64,000 bases of DNA, from positions 7,472,842 through 7,536,841 of the forward strand of contig CM041197.1 of assembly GCA_023078555.1 (NCBI GenBank). The letters are read 5' to 3'. This document shows, piece by piece, positions 36,990 to 50,600 of this stretch (its first letter is position 1; each line of letters opens with the position of its first letter). This stretch comes from Ulva prolifera. Lineage: Eukaryota; Chlorophyta; Ulvophyceae; Ulvales; Ulvaceae. Both the position numbers and the translations under genes were made by a program. The notes under the pieces are model-generated. The model was not told the DNA's origin. It saw nothing but the letters and a program-made list of their open reading frames with translations, and searched no databases.

Positions 36990-39588
36990 GTCGAATCGAG
37001 GCCTCGAGTCAGCTTTACTTCAAGAAAGCAGTCACATGTGGGTAGACACTGATGTATGCCATGCTCACCTCTGTGCACAGTTGAGTCGTCGCCGCCAGAG
37101 GTGAAACTCCAGGGATGTCCTGTGCTTCAGATTCAGGCTGACGCGTACACGTGCCTGCTCTTGTGCGTTTCACGGCGCCTGCACTTGTGCTGCCTGCACC
37201 TGTACCGCCTTTCTTAACGGTACCGAGGCCTCTACGCACCCGCCTCTCGTTCCTTGCTGTTCCCTTTGACGTGGCAGCCATGCTGCGGGACGCTTCGGGT
37301 ATGTCTTCCTCTTCATCACTGGTGAATTCATCATCTGACCCCACAATTGGCCTGTTGTCATCTGCAGCTTGTTGGACCTCTGAGCCTGGTGCCTGTGGGA
37401 TGACTACCAGCACCGTCTCGGTGAAAACGGTTAACGCATGTGGTGGAGGTAGGTGATGTGCCTTGAAGAGCTCCTCCTGTAGATTCCGTGAAACATATAC
37501 CTGTCACTGTCACCAGGCTGCAGGGACCATGGTCCACGGCACACAAGTTCCATTAAATAGAAGACAGTGCGCACCACATACTCAGTCAGGTGCCGCAATA
37601 CAAGGACTCCGTGGACGTGCAGATATCCGCTAGAAGGGGCCTGGATTTGGATCACTTCTCACCCTCCACCTGTGGATGTTCCCTCACCTGCTTCTGGCCA
37701 TGGATCTTCGCTCTTGTGGAAGAAGTCGGCCAGGTCAGCCCCGCGTGAACTCGAGTCCTCTTCGTCGTCAACTTGTGAAGGAACGGGCGCTCTCCATCTG
37801 TGCAACGGATATGTGTTGCGAAAAGACTCGATGGCTGCAGGTGCATTTCTCCCCGAGGCTGTGAGCAGGTGATGCATTGGAGTGGCTGAGATTCCTGTAT
37901 GTAATCCTCTGTCCATCTGATTGGCACAACCTGGGATCACTCTTGTATGGTGCAGAAATGCATATGGCGAGGACTCTGCGTTGTCTCCCGGAGGTCCCCA
38001 ATCGATGTTCCAGTCGGGGAGACTGGACAGGTTTGTATCTGGTGGGAGGTGTGCGAATGATGGTACACCATTCGACGGGATGTCGCTGAGAGAGGTGTCA
38101 ATCCGCAAAGTCTCCCCGAAAATAATCTGCAGAGCTCTGATTCCCTGCACATCAATGCGGGCCATCCATGTCTGGAGTTGGTAAGTTGTGTTGCAGCCAT
38201 GTACCAGTTCTATCAAGGCATTGGAACACTGCGTCATCGGATCAATTTCATACAGTATGTAATAGTGGCTGAAAGCGTACCGTTGCACACTTCTCTGAAG
38301 CCACCAGACGGACCATGTCTTTATGCAGCGCATCTCTAAAGTCCTTAGCATTCAGGCCGTCTACGACTTCCTTCCGCGCCTCGAATATCCCGTCAAGTCC
38401 TTTCAGCGTGTCCTCGATTACATCAGCTGGGAAATTCCATGGCTGGTTCGAAAGCAAAGCCTTGATGCCGCCCTCAACTGGAGGTCTTTTGCCTTCCCCA
38501 GGCTTCAAGTTGAGCAGCCATGAGAGGAAGAGCAGGTCGAAGGAGGCCCTTACCTTGCGAGCGTTGTTTGTATTGTGTGATTTCGTGAACTGCTTAAACG
38601 CAGCTTTGGCATGTCTTGCCGCCAGTGGCCTTTTGTGATACGCGCAGAATAGCTTGACATAAGACAACACCATCCGCATCATATCTGTCCGCTCTCTGCG
38701 ACAAGCGAAAGCGACACGCAGGTGGGCAAGGCCTAGTGGAAACTGTAAATACACAGTATGTCGACATAAATGATCATGGATACGGCGACAAACGATATAC
38801 GATATATGTCGAATGAAGCTCCACAACTCTGGGCAGATCGGACCTCGGTGGGCGCACCAATGAGGGGCTGTCTAGTGCCCAGCCTTGTAGAGCTCTAAGA
38901 TGTGTACGGATGTTTGCAGACACCGCAGCGCCCGGAAAAAGGGACTCGCCCTTCGTGTGAATGGCAGCGCCGATATGGGTGCTGATGTGAAGGAACGCTT
39001 CTGGTGATACGCGGCATTAACAGTTCGAGGTCGTCAAATAGTTTCTGTTCCGCCTGTAAGCAGGTCGTCGTCCAGAAATGCACAACTCAGATGCGAAAGC
39101 CGTGCAAGTAACAACGAGTGCGCAATGCAGCAGCGCGACGTGCAGGTGACCTATCCATTTAAGTGGAAGGTCGTACTTTTGGAGCGGCTCTGCTTTCTCT
39201 TGTGGTCCGTTTTGAAGTCGTCTTGGATGATCGCGCCTGAGGCTGTCCCGTCGTCGGTGCAACCATACGGAAGATGCCAATGTCGCCATGTTTGCCAGTC
39301 ACGGGCAAAGTCCAGACCTGACCTTTTTGATAGGGGACGTACACCACATGGGTGAATACATCCTCGGCAGTGCCGTCCTGCACTGCTCGCACTCCAGGCA
39401 CGCAGTAGAATCGACCGGTGCCCCGAGCCTCCATTTTGCGAACGATTTTTTGCTGCCGGTCATCCAGGAAGCTGTCGACGTCCTCATTTTCCTCTTTTTG
39501 CGAGGCTAATAGCGATTTCTACATCATCAACCAGTACAGATATGGATTGTAATGCACGGATTGCAATGCTTTGCGTTTCGTCTTCCAT
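36990..39588 (-). CDS. Unrecognised spliced gene downstream of second TNP2 transposase
   Basis: Minus-strand gene. A short first exon from ATG 39588 (MEDETQSIAIRALQSISVLV) is followed by a block to 39163 (ARGTGRFYCVPGVRAV, VVYVPYQKGQVWTLP; donor AAG|GTACGA). About 38780-38300 is a helical block (LAHLRVAFACRRERTDMM, SFDLLFLSWLLNLKPGEG). About 38310-37680 follows (MARIDVQGIRALQIIFGE, Ser/Asp-rich end). An acidic then Lys/Arg/Thr-rich block at about 37413-37060 has EFTSDEEEDIPEAS then VRRGLGTVKKGG, resembling an acidic region plus a nuclear-localisation stretch. No family is recognised. It sits on the same strand, 1.3 kb after a TNP2 transposase, as 4541-7960 does in the first cassette, although I see no convincing residue similarity between the two. 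It is probably the transposon's second gene. Confidence 0.5.
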
Positions 39589-40879
39589 GACTGCTGGCTA
39601 CTATACTTGCAAAGATTCGAGACACGCCAGTGTCGTCGTCAACGCCACATACTGATATTGCTACGATGCTGTCCCGGTCTGTCTATTTGAAAGAAGTGCC
39701 GACATGTCGGGCGACGCGCCACTTTCAGCCACTCGCGACGCCCTCATAGCCACATGTCGCGTAGTGTGCGGCTGGTGCCCATGGCGTTGAAATTTCCAGA
39801 GAATGTATCACTGTCCGGGTATTCGATAATGCAAAGACGCATTTTCGTATAAGATAGTATCTATGTGATCTCGGACCGATTAATTTCACTGTTCGTGTTC
39901 GTACGCTTCAGAGTGCCTGTTGGTTGACTCTGTGATGCAAGTGTGCACTCACTATCCGGCTCCGGAGGCGATGTAGCTGCTTCATAGCAAAGAGAACCAA
40001 TGTGCATGCCAGGCGAGAATCCAATAAGTCATGTACTGCTGTTGATGGCGTCATCGGACGCAATCCAGGCCTGGCTTCACACATGTGTGTGCACCGTCGC
40101 CAAGACACGCAGCCACATGCCCAGATTACAGGATTTGTAAAAGACAAAGAGACATTCATTCGCACATACAACAACAGGTGTGACAGTCCGCCTGCTTGGT
40201 CATCAATGTGACTGTGGGCTGTTCTTCTTGAGGCGATCAGTCTGTCTGCATGGAGACGCTAATATGTTGGTATTCATCGACATCAATTTGCGACGTGGTG
40301 TTGTCCAGGTGGTGGCACATGGCGGAGAGAACAGCTATGATTTCAGAGGCCGTGGATGCGTCACTCATTGGCGGTTGCCAGTGATGGGGGTAATACAAGA
40401 AGCATTGCCCTTAGCCCGTGACTGTGAGCAGCAGTCTGACGATTCGAAGACATAACAATATTTGTAGTAGCGACAACCCTGCCGGGCTTGCAATGGCATC
40501 CTCATGGGTGTATGCCAGCCGGCATTAGGCACCAGACCTTCCCACCTACTACAGTGCGGATGCTTTTACAGGAGGCCCCCCGGTGCAACAATCATGTAAT
40601 CACACCTTGTGAACTTCTAAAGTCGGCATCGGACTGGTGTCCAGTATCGCATGCACAGAAAGGTGTAGGTGCAAGGTTCACTCTTGCGGTGAAAACATCC
40701 CCCACATAATCACAAGCGTTTCCATCCAGCGTGTTTTGAGTCGTTCCCTTTGTAAGAACAATTAGAAACCGACTGGGTAGCGGACGTAAGTGACACCGCC
40801 CCAAGAGGGCCTCGTCGGCAACATATTCATACGAGAAACTGGTAATGACCACTCCATAAACGTCCTACGAGCTCTGGAT

Positions 40880-42916
40880 TATTGCATCTTAAATTCGGTA
40901 CTGTACAAGAAGATTGTCAAGAACCTTGTCTTACATGGGCACATCAGTATCACCTCCCGCATCATCCTCCTCGTTAGACTGTCCACACGCTGCTTCATAC
41001 AACAGGTCTCTGCGACCATTAAACCCCATTTTACTAATAGTAATGAAGTAATCTCCTTTGACCTCATCTGGAATGAAAACACAGGGGCAGTGAATCTGCC
41101 TCAAATGCACGGCATGGCTATACCCCAGTCTGCGTCTCCGAGGCGACAACCACAAGGCTCGTGGGACACAACATGCACCAGCAGTGGGGTTATCGTTGAA
41201 ACGATCTTCCAGACCAGCACCACTATGGATGCTGAGGTGATCCCACAGTTTGCCTACAGCCAACCTTGCCTCCCCATTAATAAATATTTGGCCACCCCAT
41301 GTCCGACCTGCGGACTGGCACTATCTGCTTGATCTCTAAGACACATGCGTTGTGACGGTTGCCTGCCATGAAAGGTACATAGGCGTACTGGTCGGTTTTT
41401 GTGCGTCCCTTTGCTGAAGTGCCTGTGACCGTCCTGACGTTGAAAGCTCCCCATTGAATAGTGGCAGATTCTGAACACAACACTGTTGCTGAGATGCCTC
41501 GCTTGGGCTCGTAGCAGCCAATGCCCATGTTGAAGGTGCCTCGTAATTCCGCTTCGCCTAGTACACCTGCCAGTGCTAGGTCTCCCTCCAATCGGTGAGA
41601 TCGCGATGCCTTGGCAGCCATCTCCTCCAGCACAGATATCAACTAGGACATCTGCAGTTTAAATGGGTATTGTAAGAGAGACTGAGCCCACAGTATCGAT
41701 GTTGCATCCCATTCACACAGTCAGTCGCACCTCATCCCCATCATCTCCGGTTCCTGCAGGCTTGAGGTAGTGCAGCGCCGTCCCGAATGCATCACCCTGA
41801 TCAATAGACCGAGTAGAGGGCAACGGCCTGATCCGCAGTAGAGGCAAGGCTACGTCTTCATACGTTTGCTGACAGATGCGCAGCCCCATCTCAACGAGGC
41901 AAACGCCTGCAGAAGCCTGGGCAGCATCCTTCGTATGGTGACCAGTGATGCGGCCTTTGGTGTGACGGACCATCCGTTCCCCCCAGTCATCCCTCAGATA
42001 CGCCCCTGGCAAGGTGGCCATGGCTTGATAGGGGATATGGGCGAAGCACCTATGGACCGGAATCGTCAGCGTCTTGCAGTGCAAATGCGTTTCGGCGTAC
42101 TCTCCGTACTGGAACAGTTCCTTCTGAGCGGCCAGGACCTGCTCGGTAGTGTGTTGTCCACGTAGAACATCATGGCGCCGGTCACTTCCAGGAATGTATT
42201 AACCTCCTCAAATAGCCATTTGCTGACTGCGGTACCCCTGTAAGTCAGTGTGTACACACTATCGGTACATGTACACTACAGGCATGCAGCCAATCTATGT
42301 ACTTGAAGAACGGGAGTAGGTAGGAGCACCTGTTCAACTTGTGTGGCTGAATGTTGTGCGCAGATGGCCACTTTATTTTGTCACTGAAAGCATCCAATCT
42401 GTTTTGAAGATCCGTTGACAGACTGAATTTCTTGCCATCGACCTCCAGTCCATTCCCAGTATGACAGATAAGCTCAACAAAATTACGCACCAAGTTGTAC
42501 AGAATGGAGTGAGAAAGTGGCTCCACGAAGGTATGCTGCCACCTGCAATTCGTGTTGCCCACGTATGCAATGGCCCACGCCACCGACGTCATCCAGGTGG
42601 ATTGTACTATCGAGGGGCTTACCTGTAACTACGGAGGCCACTGGATTGGAAGGGATTAACTCCACGGCAACCGATGTCCGTATGCTTCTTGTTGACAGCT
42701 TCGTATCTCTTCTCCCACACAGCTTCACACTCTATTCCACATGTACACATGCGTCAGGAATACACTCAGCATGTGACATTAGCATCGGCACAACAGATCG
42801 ATCATGCGCGGTGCAACAACCGGGCAGACATAAACAAACAGATGTAAGCAGGAATGGAGCGAGTACCTCTTGTGAGTTTGTGTTGCGCAATGGAGTTCGG
42901 ATCGGCAGTGAGACAG

Positions 42917-42953
<37 letters not shown>

Positions 42954-45898
42954 CAGCGAGGGCCGGCAAGGTGTGCGCAGCTGCAGCTTTCAGCGAGATA
43001 GTGACTGCATCTTGGCTGCGCACTCCATGCCCTTCCTCTGAACTACACATCTGCGAGATTGCTGCCTGATCCGGCTGCCCTTTCTTCCCAAACTGGATGG
43101 ACATGGTGATCCAATCCTGCATATCGGTTGTTTGACAAGCAGAACAATGTGACATCCTCAACACATCATTCATGCGGCACCTGATCTTTTAAGATTCCAG
43201 ATGCCAACAGGGGTCACGAAGCTACCCACTGGGTCATTGTCAGCCTTCTTGTCCTTGTTCAATATCATCGCCTCACACGGGCTGCAGAAACCGGCCCATG
43301 CAGACCACCCAAGCTTGAAGCCATCAGGCAGCAGCCGCAGACCTCGCAACCCACATTTGTCACAACCTCGGTTACCAGTGTGACCGGCAGAGTTGCATTA
43401 ATACGCGTATCTTTCGATTCCGGTACGTTTAATACGCGTATTTTTTCCAAACGTACTTTACCAGCGTATAGTACGCGCGTACGTTTCGGACTTGCGCGTT
43501 TTGAGAGCCTACAGCTCTGCACTGTGGTGCACCTCTAGCCACAAGGCCAAAGGAGGTTTTTAACATCCCTTGCATTGCATGATAAACCTGAGTAGCCTGA
43601 TAATCTAATTGACTGTTAATATATTGTACTGTTATCTGCAATAGTGTGCCTGAGCACAGATAACAGTGACCGTGGCACTACCAAGTCTGCCCTTCACCGG
43701 CTTGGCGCCTTAGGCGCCAAGCAAGTGATGTAGCCTATACAGCGTACTTTTCAATCCCCCAAGATCGAAGCCAACGTACCATACGCGTATTTTTGCTCAA
43801 CGTATTTTATCACGAAACGTACTAATGCAACTCTGGTGACCGGTCGTGAGAGCCCACATGCGCCTAGCGGGGGTGTCTGCTAACGCGAATAAAAAAATCG
43901 GGCACACTTGTCGCCATTTTTTCTTGTGACTGTCCCACACACGTATTGGGTTACCAGAGAAGGTACGATTACCTGCAAGGTGTCCAAGAGTAGGTGTTAC
44001 CACCCACGTCCCACGGCGTTCACGTGCAGTGTAAAGGGCAGGCACACTCACCGTCACTGTCCTCCGTCATTACCGGCTCCCGGCACTTGAACTGCTGGAG
44101 AATAATTGCCATGATCTCAGACATGTCGCTGGGTTCCTTAGGACCGCTGATGAATGCAAATGAATAACAGGCCAAGTCTGTGTTACACAGGAACCCAGGC
44201 AAGTCAAGGCATTTCAAGACGATGACAGTGGTGGTGGACCTGCCATGCCCATGCAGCTGGACACCATCGACGAACAGGGCGAAGAACAGAGTCAACGTGT
44301 CACCCGCACCGGTCATCACCTCATCTGAAGGATCGCTGTCCACGTGCCCGAAGTCAGGTACATCGCAAGGCTCTGCAGGAGCCTGATGGCAATCGAGGGG
44401 ATGGTGTAATGTCTGTGGCTGATCTGAAGCAGGCACGGTGGAGCGACTGTCCAGAGCAGAGATGGAACCGCCATGGGCCTCATCCAGCTGCCTGTAAAAA
44501 TCAGATTGTATCATAGCTTGAGTCCTTGTGCCAGCGAAGCGTGCAAACGTGTCTGCTCTGAATAAATGCTTCACAATGTCCTCCAGATTCAACACGTATG
44601 CACTGCAGGCACAAGGCATCCGTCATATAGCCAGGCAGCAACATTGCAGATGCAAGATGAGAACAAGCCGCTTCCAACTACAGATGCACTGTTGGATTGA
44701 GCCACCAGTGCAAGGTACAATAAATCGTGTCTATATGGAACGGCGCACCTCCTCACAGGTTGGACCTGCTTATTCCTTTTGTGGAACTGTGGATTGCCAC
44801 AGCGGGTACACCGCTGGCCTTGAATCTGGTGCCGTTTTACGAGCGGGAGTCGCCGACCAAAGACCGTGGGACACTGCCCATTGTTGCACATATCCCAGGC
44901 GTAGTCATCGGGCTTTTGCAGACACAACAAACCATTTATGAAATGCTCGGACCTGCACGAATACATCGATTGTCACAGAACGCATATGGAATGGTTATAG
45001 TATGTCCGATGAGGGAGAAAATCCAGGAATGTATCGAAAGGAGCACATGCACACCTGGGCATAACGTTGTCCTCATCGGGACAGAAGCCTCCCATTGAGA
45101 GTAGCCTGCAGATACTATCTAGGGAACTACAAGTCATACCGCCTCGCAGTTTCAAAGCTGCCAGCACGCCTGCCTAATTGTAACTGAGGTGCCTGCAGCC
45201 ACAGGCATGTCAGCGTTCTTCTGATACCACCGTATGGTCCGAGCATGGGGCGCGCCGAGGCTTGTGGCTAGCTGCTGGGACTCTTGAGAGCTCATACGCC
45301 ATGATAACTCATCGGCCAATACCTCCAAGGACAGGTTCGGCACTGGCTGCAGGCCAGCTGCGGCGGCGTCCCGCAATAAATCAGTGACTCCACCCCCTCC
45401 CTGAGCACGCCAGTCGGCGTTGGCAAATCTGAGGAGATCACAAACGTCCTACAGTCAAAGGGGCAGCATGTCACAGGCTGGGCATACGGTTACAATTTCC
45501 CTGTCGAAGACGGCTCAGTTTAGCCTCACCCCAGCATTCAAGGTGGGGAATGTCTCAAAGCAATGCTCGGACCAGATTTGCACATGGGAGTCAGAGTCGC
45601 ACAGCTTGGTCAAACCCATTTTGCTCTTGTTCCGTGTCATATTCCTGGTTGTCTACGCCATTGCCGTCGTCATCTACCTCCCAATGCAAGCATCTCTCTG
45701 GCTCCACCTCCTCTGCCCCCCAGTCGGGACGCCATTCCACCAAGTCTGCCAACTTTGGAGCTTCATCGTCTTCACTAAGAGGCAGCTGATCAGCAAGATC
45801 AGGGATAGAGTCAGCACTAGGGCTCTCTTTGACGCTTCCACTCGCGCTTGCATTCGAACAGGTATCGATGAGTAACCACGATCACATGGGCCCATCAT
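40880..45898 (-). CDS. Second TNP2-type (CACTA-like) transposase gene, interrupted by a MITE
   Basis: Minus-strand exon-like blocks: about 45860-45610 (acidic: SEDDEAPKLADLVEWRPDWG); 45450-45190 (DVCDLLRFANADWRAQGGGG, SWRMSSQESQQLATSLG); about 45100-44760 with CTRCGNPQFHKRN; 44600-44045 holding the tnp2 core (LFVDGVQLHGHGRSTTTVIV, CLDLPGFLCNTDLACYSFAF, ISGPKEPSDMSEIMAIILQQ; donor ACG|GTGAGT); 43980-43840 (PIRVWDSHKKKWRQVCP, FLFALADTPARRMWALTTGH). After the MITE, the same exon resumes with GNRGCDKCGLRG. Further blocks are about 43185-42960 (MSHCSACQTTDMQDWITMS), 42590-42290 (FVEPLSHSILYNLVRNFVEL), 42080-41720 (VHRCFAHIPYQAMATLPGA) and 41640-41290 (YAYVPFMAGNRHNACVLEIK), ending near 40880. The paired Cys motifs, GPKEPS and the CDKC exon are typical of the family. 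The MITE in an exon means this copy is not functional. Confidence 0.82.
42917..42951. repeat. Poly-C tract
   Basis: About 34 uninterrupted C on the plus strand, inside or beside an exon-like block of the second TNP2 gene. The exact length may be affected by sequencing or assembly. Confidence 0.95.
43388..43835. mobile_element. MITE with CAGAGTTGCATTA ends and 8-bp target duplication
   Basis: A 448-bp element with terminal inverted repeats CAGAGTTGCATTA(A/G)TACG is flanked by GTGACCGG at 43380-43387 and 43836-43843. Subterminal TACGCGTAT and CGTAC motifs occur at both ends. Near the centre is a strong hairpin GCTTGGCGCCTTAGGCGCCAAGC. It interrupts the TNP2 coding block between ALTTGH and GNRGCDKCG. 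It is non-autonomous, with no ORF. It shares its ends with the MITE at 62024-62516. Confidence 0.92.
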
Positions 45899-46330
45899 AA
45901 CGTAAGCACCACATGACGCCTGTGATCACTCTAACATGACCTCTCGTGTGCACAACTTCCCACAGGACATTCCAAACACTCGACGCGCTCCGAGAGAACT
46001 TCCACATGTGCCTCATGAGCTCGCACACGCTCGCTCCCGTGAAGGGGGGAGGTGTTGTGAAAGTGCCTCGTAGCGCACAAGGCAGGTGCACATGCGAATG
46101 CACGCACGGGGTGACACGTGGCAGTCACCAGCCCGCGAATGAGAAGACGCATTCCAGCTCTCTGTATAGGTCGAACAAGGTCATGGCTCAAGTATCTGAC
46201 TCAGATACTGACCAAGCAGGTGTGATCCCAGATCTCAGGCGTCATGTGCTAAGTACTCCGCACACATACTTAACATTTCGCCCAACTAAACTTACGGTAT
46301 GACGCTTCCACTCGCGCTTGCATTCGAACA
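45831..46330. repeat. 30-bp perfect direct repeats bracketing a dispersed repeat
   Basis: The 30-bp sequence starting GACGCTTCCACTCGCGCTTG occurs at 45831-45860, within the N-terminal coding block of the minus-strand TNP2 gene, and identically at 46301-46330. The second copy is the right end of the dispersed repeat 46053-46330, whose inverted copy is at 15009-15287. The arrangement could be a partial tandem duplication of the transposon 5' region or template switching. Confidence 0.85.
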
Positions 46331-47007
46331 ATCACTGGCAGAGTGGGGCCACCTAAACACAGAACAACTCCGACAGACTTCCTAAGACACCCGCAACGAT
46401 CCTGATCAACCCAGACACACCTGAAACGTTACACGGCACGTTTTTGGCGTGATCGGAGGCCTGATCGAGACATGCTCATATGGAGCACCCTCGAATGGAA
46501 CACCGGTTTGGCGACACACCCAGGTGAGGCGAAAGTGCCATAGCCCCTGTGTACTCTAGTGTCGACATGATGCCCACAAGCACTGCGTATCGCCTTTGAT
46601 GAACTCTGGAGTGAGCGTGGTACCTACCAACTATCCAAGGGCGCTGTGAGTCGCTTCATACGAGGCATGGTTGCTGTCGCGTGACCGCTGTCTCCTAGGC
46701 CCCGACCTGAGGCCTCACGGCATTGATATAGACTCAGAGCTGTGGGTATATCTCTGGTATCGTCCTGGCGTCTATTGAGGCTAGCTGAGTGTTGGCTGCG
46801 TCCCGAAAAAAACTTGAAAGAAGTTCGGGTAGTGTTAGATTACATGTCTGGCGTGCATGGTGAGGGAGATGTAGCCTGTTGCCCAGGCGAGGTTCAGCCT
46901 GACACTAGCGTAGCAGTCACAAGACCACCCGTCTGTCCGCGGCGTTGTCACCCGCGATTGGAACGCTGATATCTCAGTCAGACAATTTTACAGACCTGGG
47001 ACGCGTC
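46331..47007. other. No gene supported; left flank of the Copia element
   Basis: Short open frames only (for example 46742-46969 plus). The stretch at 46812 shares CTTGAAAGAAGTTCG with the 3' coding end of the Copia element, which may be chance or a remnant of an older related copy. Confidence 0.4.
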
Positions 47008-47362
47008 TGTCACAATGCATGAGCCTGCGGGCAGCAGTGTGGTGACAGGTGCACCCATGCACGAACGATCCGCGGATCCAGTGTAGGGGTAAGCCGCCAG
47101 CTAGGATCGTCTCGATGTAGTGAGAGAGATCGTGCGAGGGTTTCCCGCCGTAACCTTGAGTGTTGAGTGTTCAGTGTGCATATAAGCATGTGCACACTGA
47201 GATCTGTAACCATTCTCATTACTGTCTTACGGTATTAGCACTCTCCTCGCAGCATCTCTCGGTTCTACCTCTGTGCGCAGCAGGTACGAGATGCTGGCTG
47301 CCCTGACCTGACTTGAACGAGGACTGCGCGTCCGCCCTGCACATATGATAGCTTTTCTGACA
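47008..47362 (+). repeat. 5' LTR of the Copia element
   Basis: 355 bp, TG...CA ended, with a TATA-like CATATAAG near 47179, consistent with a promoter in the LTR. It is identical by eye to 53244-53598. Confidence 0.96.
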
Positions 47363-47667
47363 TGGTATCGATGAAGTTAGCGCTATGTCTGTTTATGGTC
47401 TTGTTCAGGAAGCCGTCGGCCAATGTCTGCGCGCAGACACGGCGGGCATTCCACTGTTCTGCCGGCGCTCAGACTGCGGTCAAAAGCGCAGGCATCATTT
47501 AGCTCTCTCGTAGCATATTGTTGTTAGACACAATTCGAGAAGCTTGTTTTAATGATCAGCGCTGAGAAAAGCGAACGCGTTCGCTTGTTCTCTCAACCTG
47601 TTTGCTTGCGAGCAATCCCACTGGTTAGTTGCTGCGCGCGACAAACAACCATCTGTCCTGATGCAGG

Positions 47668-50600
47668 ATGTCTCTCTCGAACTCCAACGCCAACGCCAAC
47701 TCTCCTCGCGAGGAGAGGCGTGACGATGCTGAACAGCAGCCTCTCGTCGACAGGGACGCTGACCAGCAGCTCCCTGACGGAGAACAGCCTGCGGGTATGT
47801 TGCTCCGGGGCGGACGGATTGTCCGGCCACGACCCTCTTCCCACACTGGGCAGAGTAGCCAGCAGGTGCCTATTTCCTCTCATGTTGTGAACGATCCTGG
47901 TCACACTGAGTCACTCATATCACTCGAGACGTTAACCGAGGCGCTGCGCGCATCTCGGGGGCGTAGCGAACCTGATTTGACTAAAGGGAAATTGCCTGAT
48001 TGGAATTACAAGACTGAAAGTTTCGTTGCGTACGAACAGAAAGTCTTTTTGTGGTTAGGTCAATTCGAGTTAGACCATTTGTTGCAGCACGCACCGTCTG
48101 CGGACGAACAGCGTGTTCATGCTAGGGCGAGGACACAGGTCCTAATGTCTTTGCCTGACGCGGATAGGACGACTGTCTATCGCATGTCACACTTGTGTGA
48201 AGCATGGTCTTACTTGACTGCCAAGTATAGACCTAGCACTGAAGCCGAGATCCACAGACTGTGGAGTCGGTTCAATTCTTTGTCACAACACAATAAAGAT
48301 GTCGCGACATATTGTGGTGAGGTGATGAGTGTTTACACTCAACTGGAGGCACTAGGTGCCGATGTGGGCCAGCGATGGCTTCGATTGAAACTGTTAGAGG
48401 TGGGGGAAGAGTTCAACGCTGTGCGCGGCGAAGTTCAACACTCCTCCCCTCATGTGATAATAGCCCGTTTGACTGAGCATGCTGATTTGCTCAAACAACA
48501 GCGGTCGCTGCAGGCTAGGTCTGGGACGCCCGCGGGCAAACCAGGCCATGGCTGGCGCAAGCAGCACCGTGGTGACGGCCCTGTGGTCGCTGCTCTCGCA
48601 GCTGGCCAGGCTCCTCGCGAGGAGACCAGGACCTGTTTCTTCTGCAAGAAGAAGGGACATTTGCGTGCGAACTGCCCCCAACGCAAACAAGCTGCGGCCA
48701 GAGATGTTTGCACTATTGAAATGCCTGCCAAGTACCCACAGCCGGACGCGTCCATGCCGTGGAACATCATTGTTGATAGTGGGTCGGACATGCATATAGT
48801 AGGAAATCGGGAAATGTTCACTGAGTACGGCCCGTGTCAGAAAGTTGCCAATCTCGCGGGACCAGGGCAGCTTTCTATCATGGGTAGGGGAACCATTCAG
48901 GTGAACCTGGGTGCTTATGTGGACAAGCATGGGAACACGCACCCACTGGATGTGGAAATCCCGGGTGTTTACTATGCTCCTGAATGTCCGTACAACCTGC
49001 TCAGCACGATGGGTCTTAGATCAGAGCAGATGTTCCTAGACACGCGTAGGAATGTGTTATATGTCCCTGGTCTGGGTGATATGGCTACCGGCGTAGAGGA
49101 TAACGTCAAATTTCAGGAACTAGATGTAGACGGTCATCCTGTTTTTGCTTTTAAAATGGCGGTAGATACGAAACCCATTCTCGTCGGTGCGCCTGTCAAT
49201 AGGGGGGTAGTCTGGTCTAACCAGAGCAGTCCGACCTCAGTTGTTGAGGATCAACAGCAGTGGCATCATGTGGCGGTTGCGGCCATTGACCTGAAGCGAC
49301 CCAATGCAGGGGGAGCTGAGGTCCCATATGATGCATACTTGCTGGAACCTGCTTTTATAGCACATTTGTCTTTCCACCAATCAAATTGGGTCCTCAAGCG
49401 CATGCAATCTAACAGTGACTTTTATGGTCATTTGAATTTGGATGTCGATTCCGAGCCACTAGGGAATCGATGTCACGGCTGCAGAATTGGCAAAGTGCCT
49501 GCGGGCAAGTTTTCTGCCAATGATCGTGAGCTCATGGGCCAGGCCAAGTGGCCTGGTGAGCAACTGCACGCCGACTTAGCTGGTCCTGTCTCTCCGGTAG
49601 GAATTGGTGGTGTGAAATATGTTTTGTTTGTGATGTGTGCCTTTACCCGTTATACTTTCGTGGTAGGTCTGCGCAAAAAGAGTGAGGCTGCGGCCATGAT
49701 CTCTTATATTATCGAACGCATTCGGGTGAATGTGGTGAAGCCAGGTGAACCGGGTTTGCGCATCCTACACACCGACAAAGGGGGAGAGTTTATGGTCGCG
49801 GCCTTAAAGCTCTACCTCCAGCGTCGTGGCATAACTCACCGCTTGACCCCCACAGCCGCTCATCGCTGTAATGGCATGATCGAGAGGAGGATCGGAGTGG
49901 CCTTTGAGTCACTCCGTGCTGTGCTGCTCGCGAGCGGCCTGCCTCTGTTCCTGTGGATAGAATGCCTCGCCAGCGTTGTCCATGGCCACAATCTCACGCC
50001 ATCATCGGCATTGTACCATGACAAACTGGCGAGTATCCTCAAGGGCCTGAAAGCTCAGCATGCTGTCAATGCGTCTGCGGACGTTGACGAAGCTGAAAAG
50101 AGCCTGGGGAAGGGTAAGCGTATGAAAAAGGCCGAGCGCGATAAGTTGAGGGATGAGGAGAAACGCAAGTACAAGTTGCTTGCGACAACAGAATTAGATG
50201 AGTTTTTAGTGCGGTCTTGTGATAAGGATGTCATTCCTTATATGGCCTTTTTCCGAGACACCTCCGTTGAGGTGTTCCAAGATCTGCTGCGGCAGCAGCG
50301 TCCATGGGGGGTTGAAGTGTATGCATACCCTAGGGATGACAAGCTGCGGAAGTTGTCCCCGCGGGGTGTGCCTGCATACTGGGTCGGGGCTGGGTTAGGC
50401 CCCAGCATGCAGCGTGTGTACGCCCAGGACGTTCCTGGGGGTAGGGTTTTTGTTATGCGTCAGGTGATGTGCACCGCGGATCAGATGATCCGGCACGTAC
50501 GCAAGTACGATGCGTCCGCCGTTGTGGACAAGAGGGAACCTGAGGAGTTTGCGAACTCCTATACGGTTGCTTTCGAGGGGGACGATGAGGGTGAGCGTGT

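Noticed and set aside
42802-43069. Poly-Pro and poly-Gly ORFs
   Set aside because: Artefacts of the poly-C tract.
46742-46969. Possible older Copia fragment left of the young element
   Set aside because: Only a 15-bp match to the 3' coding end; too short to call.
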